A DNA stretch of 5,886 bases, taken from NCBI GenBank assembly GCA_947176425.1, contig CAMWQV010000150.1, forward strand, positions 1 through 5,886, read 5' to 3'. Within the stretch, counting starts at the first letter, position 1. Each line of letters starts with the position of its first letter. The position numbers were made by a program, and so were the translations under genes. The DNA comes from an uncultured Clostridia bacterium. GTDB lineage: Bacteria; Bacillota; Clostridia; Oscillospirales; Oscillospiraceae. Shown one piece after another: positions 5,143 to 5,886 of this stretch. Under the pieces are notes generated by a model. It made no database searches. It worked only from the letters and a program-made list of their open reading frames with translations, and was not told the origin of the DNA.

Positions 5143-5886
5143 TTACACAGCGCGTCCCATGCTGCCGCGGACAAAGGTCGGACCACACTCTCCCTTTACA
5201 CAGGCAGGTGTAATCACTACCTTCTCCACCGATGGATCAGAAGGAATATCAAACATGATATCCGTCAAGATTCCCTCCATCACAGCCCGCAGTCCGCGTG
5301 CGCCGATGTTTTGTTCAATCGCCTTATCCGCCACAGCCTCCAGCGCTTCCTGTTCAAAGGTCAGTTCCACCTTATCATAGGAAAACAGCTGCTCATACTG
5401 TTTCAGCAGAGCGTTTCTCGGCTCGGTTAAAATGCGCACCAAGTCCTCCCGGGTCAGGGAATCCAGCGGCGCAATGATCGGCATACGACCCACCAATTCA
5501 GGAATAATGCCGAATTTCAGCAGATCGTGGGACTGCACTTCTTTGAACAGCGCCCCCACATCCTTCTCTTTTTTGCTCTGAATCGGCGCGTCAAAACCCA
5601 TCACGCGCTTGTCTGTGCGCCGTTCGATGATCTTATCCAAGCCGTCAAACGCGCCGCCGCAGATAAACAGGATATTATGGGTGTCGATCTGGATAAATTC
5701 CTGATGGGGATGTTTGCGTCCTCCCTGGGGCGGCACATTGGCGACCGTTCCCTCCAGAATTTTCAGCAGCGCCTGCTGTACGCCCTCGCCGGAGACGTCC
5801 CGGGTAATGGACGTATTTTCGCTTTTACGGGCGATTTTATCGATCTCATCCACATAGATGATGCCGTGTTACGCCAGCTCCACGTA
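5143..5886 (-). CDS. clpX: ATP-dependent unfoldase ClpX, C-terminal part, with an in-frame stop near the edge
   Basis: The C-terminal portion (about 240 of the usual 420 residues) of ClpX, the hexameric AAA+ ATPase that recognises, unfolds and feeds substrates to ClpP. The zinc-binding domain and Walker A lie beyond the window. Visible features are Walker B GIIYVDEIDK, the SITRDVSGEGVQQALLKILEGT block, the RKH pore loop in GGRKHPHQEF, ILFICGGAFDGLDKII, a ClpP-contacting loop reading VMGF (family consensus [LIV]GF), the arginine-finger region FGIIPELVGRMP, and sensor-2 GARGLRA. The reading frame continues upstream of Walker B to the window edge as Y-V-E-L-A-stop-H-G. Family members have Asp-Val-Glu-x-Ala-Glu there, so a TAA replaces a Glu codon at 5871-5869. 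The first possible downstream start, GTG at 5853, lies inside Walker B and lacks a ribosome binding site, so it is not a real start. The gene is either interrupted or, more likely, carries a sequence error near a contig end. It ends in TAA, upstream of lon in the same direction. Confidence 0.93.
5869..5871 (-). other. In-frame TAA stop inside clpX
   Basis: On the - strand the codons read GTG GAG CTG GCG TAA CAC GGC ATC ATC TAT. The ClpX family normally has Glu (or Gln) where TAA stands, so one G-to-T change (C to A at + 5871) would explain it. The genome uses TAA as an ordinary stop in three other genes here, which makes recoding unlikely. Confidence 0.85.

Noticed and set aside
5851..5853. 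GTG at 5853 as the start of a shorter clpX
   Set aside because: It is the Val inside the Walker B motif, has no ribosome binding site, and conserved ClpX sequence continues upstream in the same frame across the stop.

Overview
The window looks like core chromosome of a low-to-medium GC-rich member of the Clostridia, probably an Oscillospiraceae-like gut Firmicute. That placement is inferred from three things: the gene order clpX-lon-engB (a Firmicutes arrangement), the strong AGGAGG-type ribosome binding sites, and the style of the GH25 lysozyme, lipoprotein and ferredoxin-nitroreductase genes. I could not search a database, so the genus is not determined.

Layout. Two gene groups converge on a shared terminator near position 1985. 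The left group is on the + strand. It holds the 3' end of a GH25 muramidase (2-493), a 109-nt AT-rich gap with a likely promoter, a nitroreductase with an N-terminal 2x[4Fe-4S] ferredoxin domain (603-1379), and a small lipoprotein of unknown function (1441-1959). The right group is on the - strand and is read from the right edge inwards. It holds clpX (5143-5886, cut by the window edge), a 131-nt gap with a long inverted repeat, the ATP-dependent protease gene lon (2618-5011, GTG start), and the ribosome-assembly GTPase gene engB/ysxC (2015-2605), whose start lies 12 nt past the lon stop.

How the genes fit together. ClpX (unfoldase of ClpXP) and Lon are the housekeeping AAA+ protein-quality-control enzymes, and EngB acts in late 50S subunit assembly. 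Their joint transcription is a well-known Firmicutes arrangement. The left group has no obvious functional link to them. The lysozyme and the lipoprotein act at the cell envelope, and the nitroreductase is a cytoplasmic redox flavoprotein.

Most notable points. (1) clpX carries an in-frame TAA 16 bases from the right edge, just before its Walker B motif, and the last codon also looks substituted. Both fit single G-to-T changes on the coding strand and may be end-of-contig sequence errors. (2) A 19-bp-armed inverted repeat sits in the probable lon leader. I found no clear evidence of a new biological system; the window is mostly ordinary core genome.
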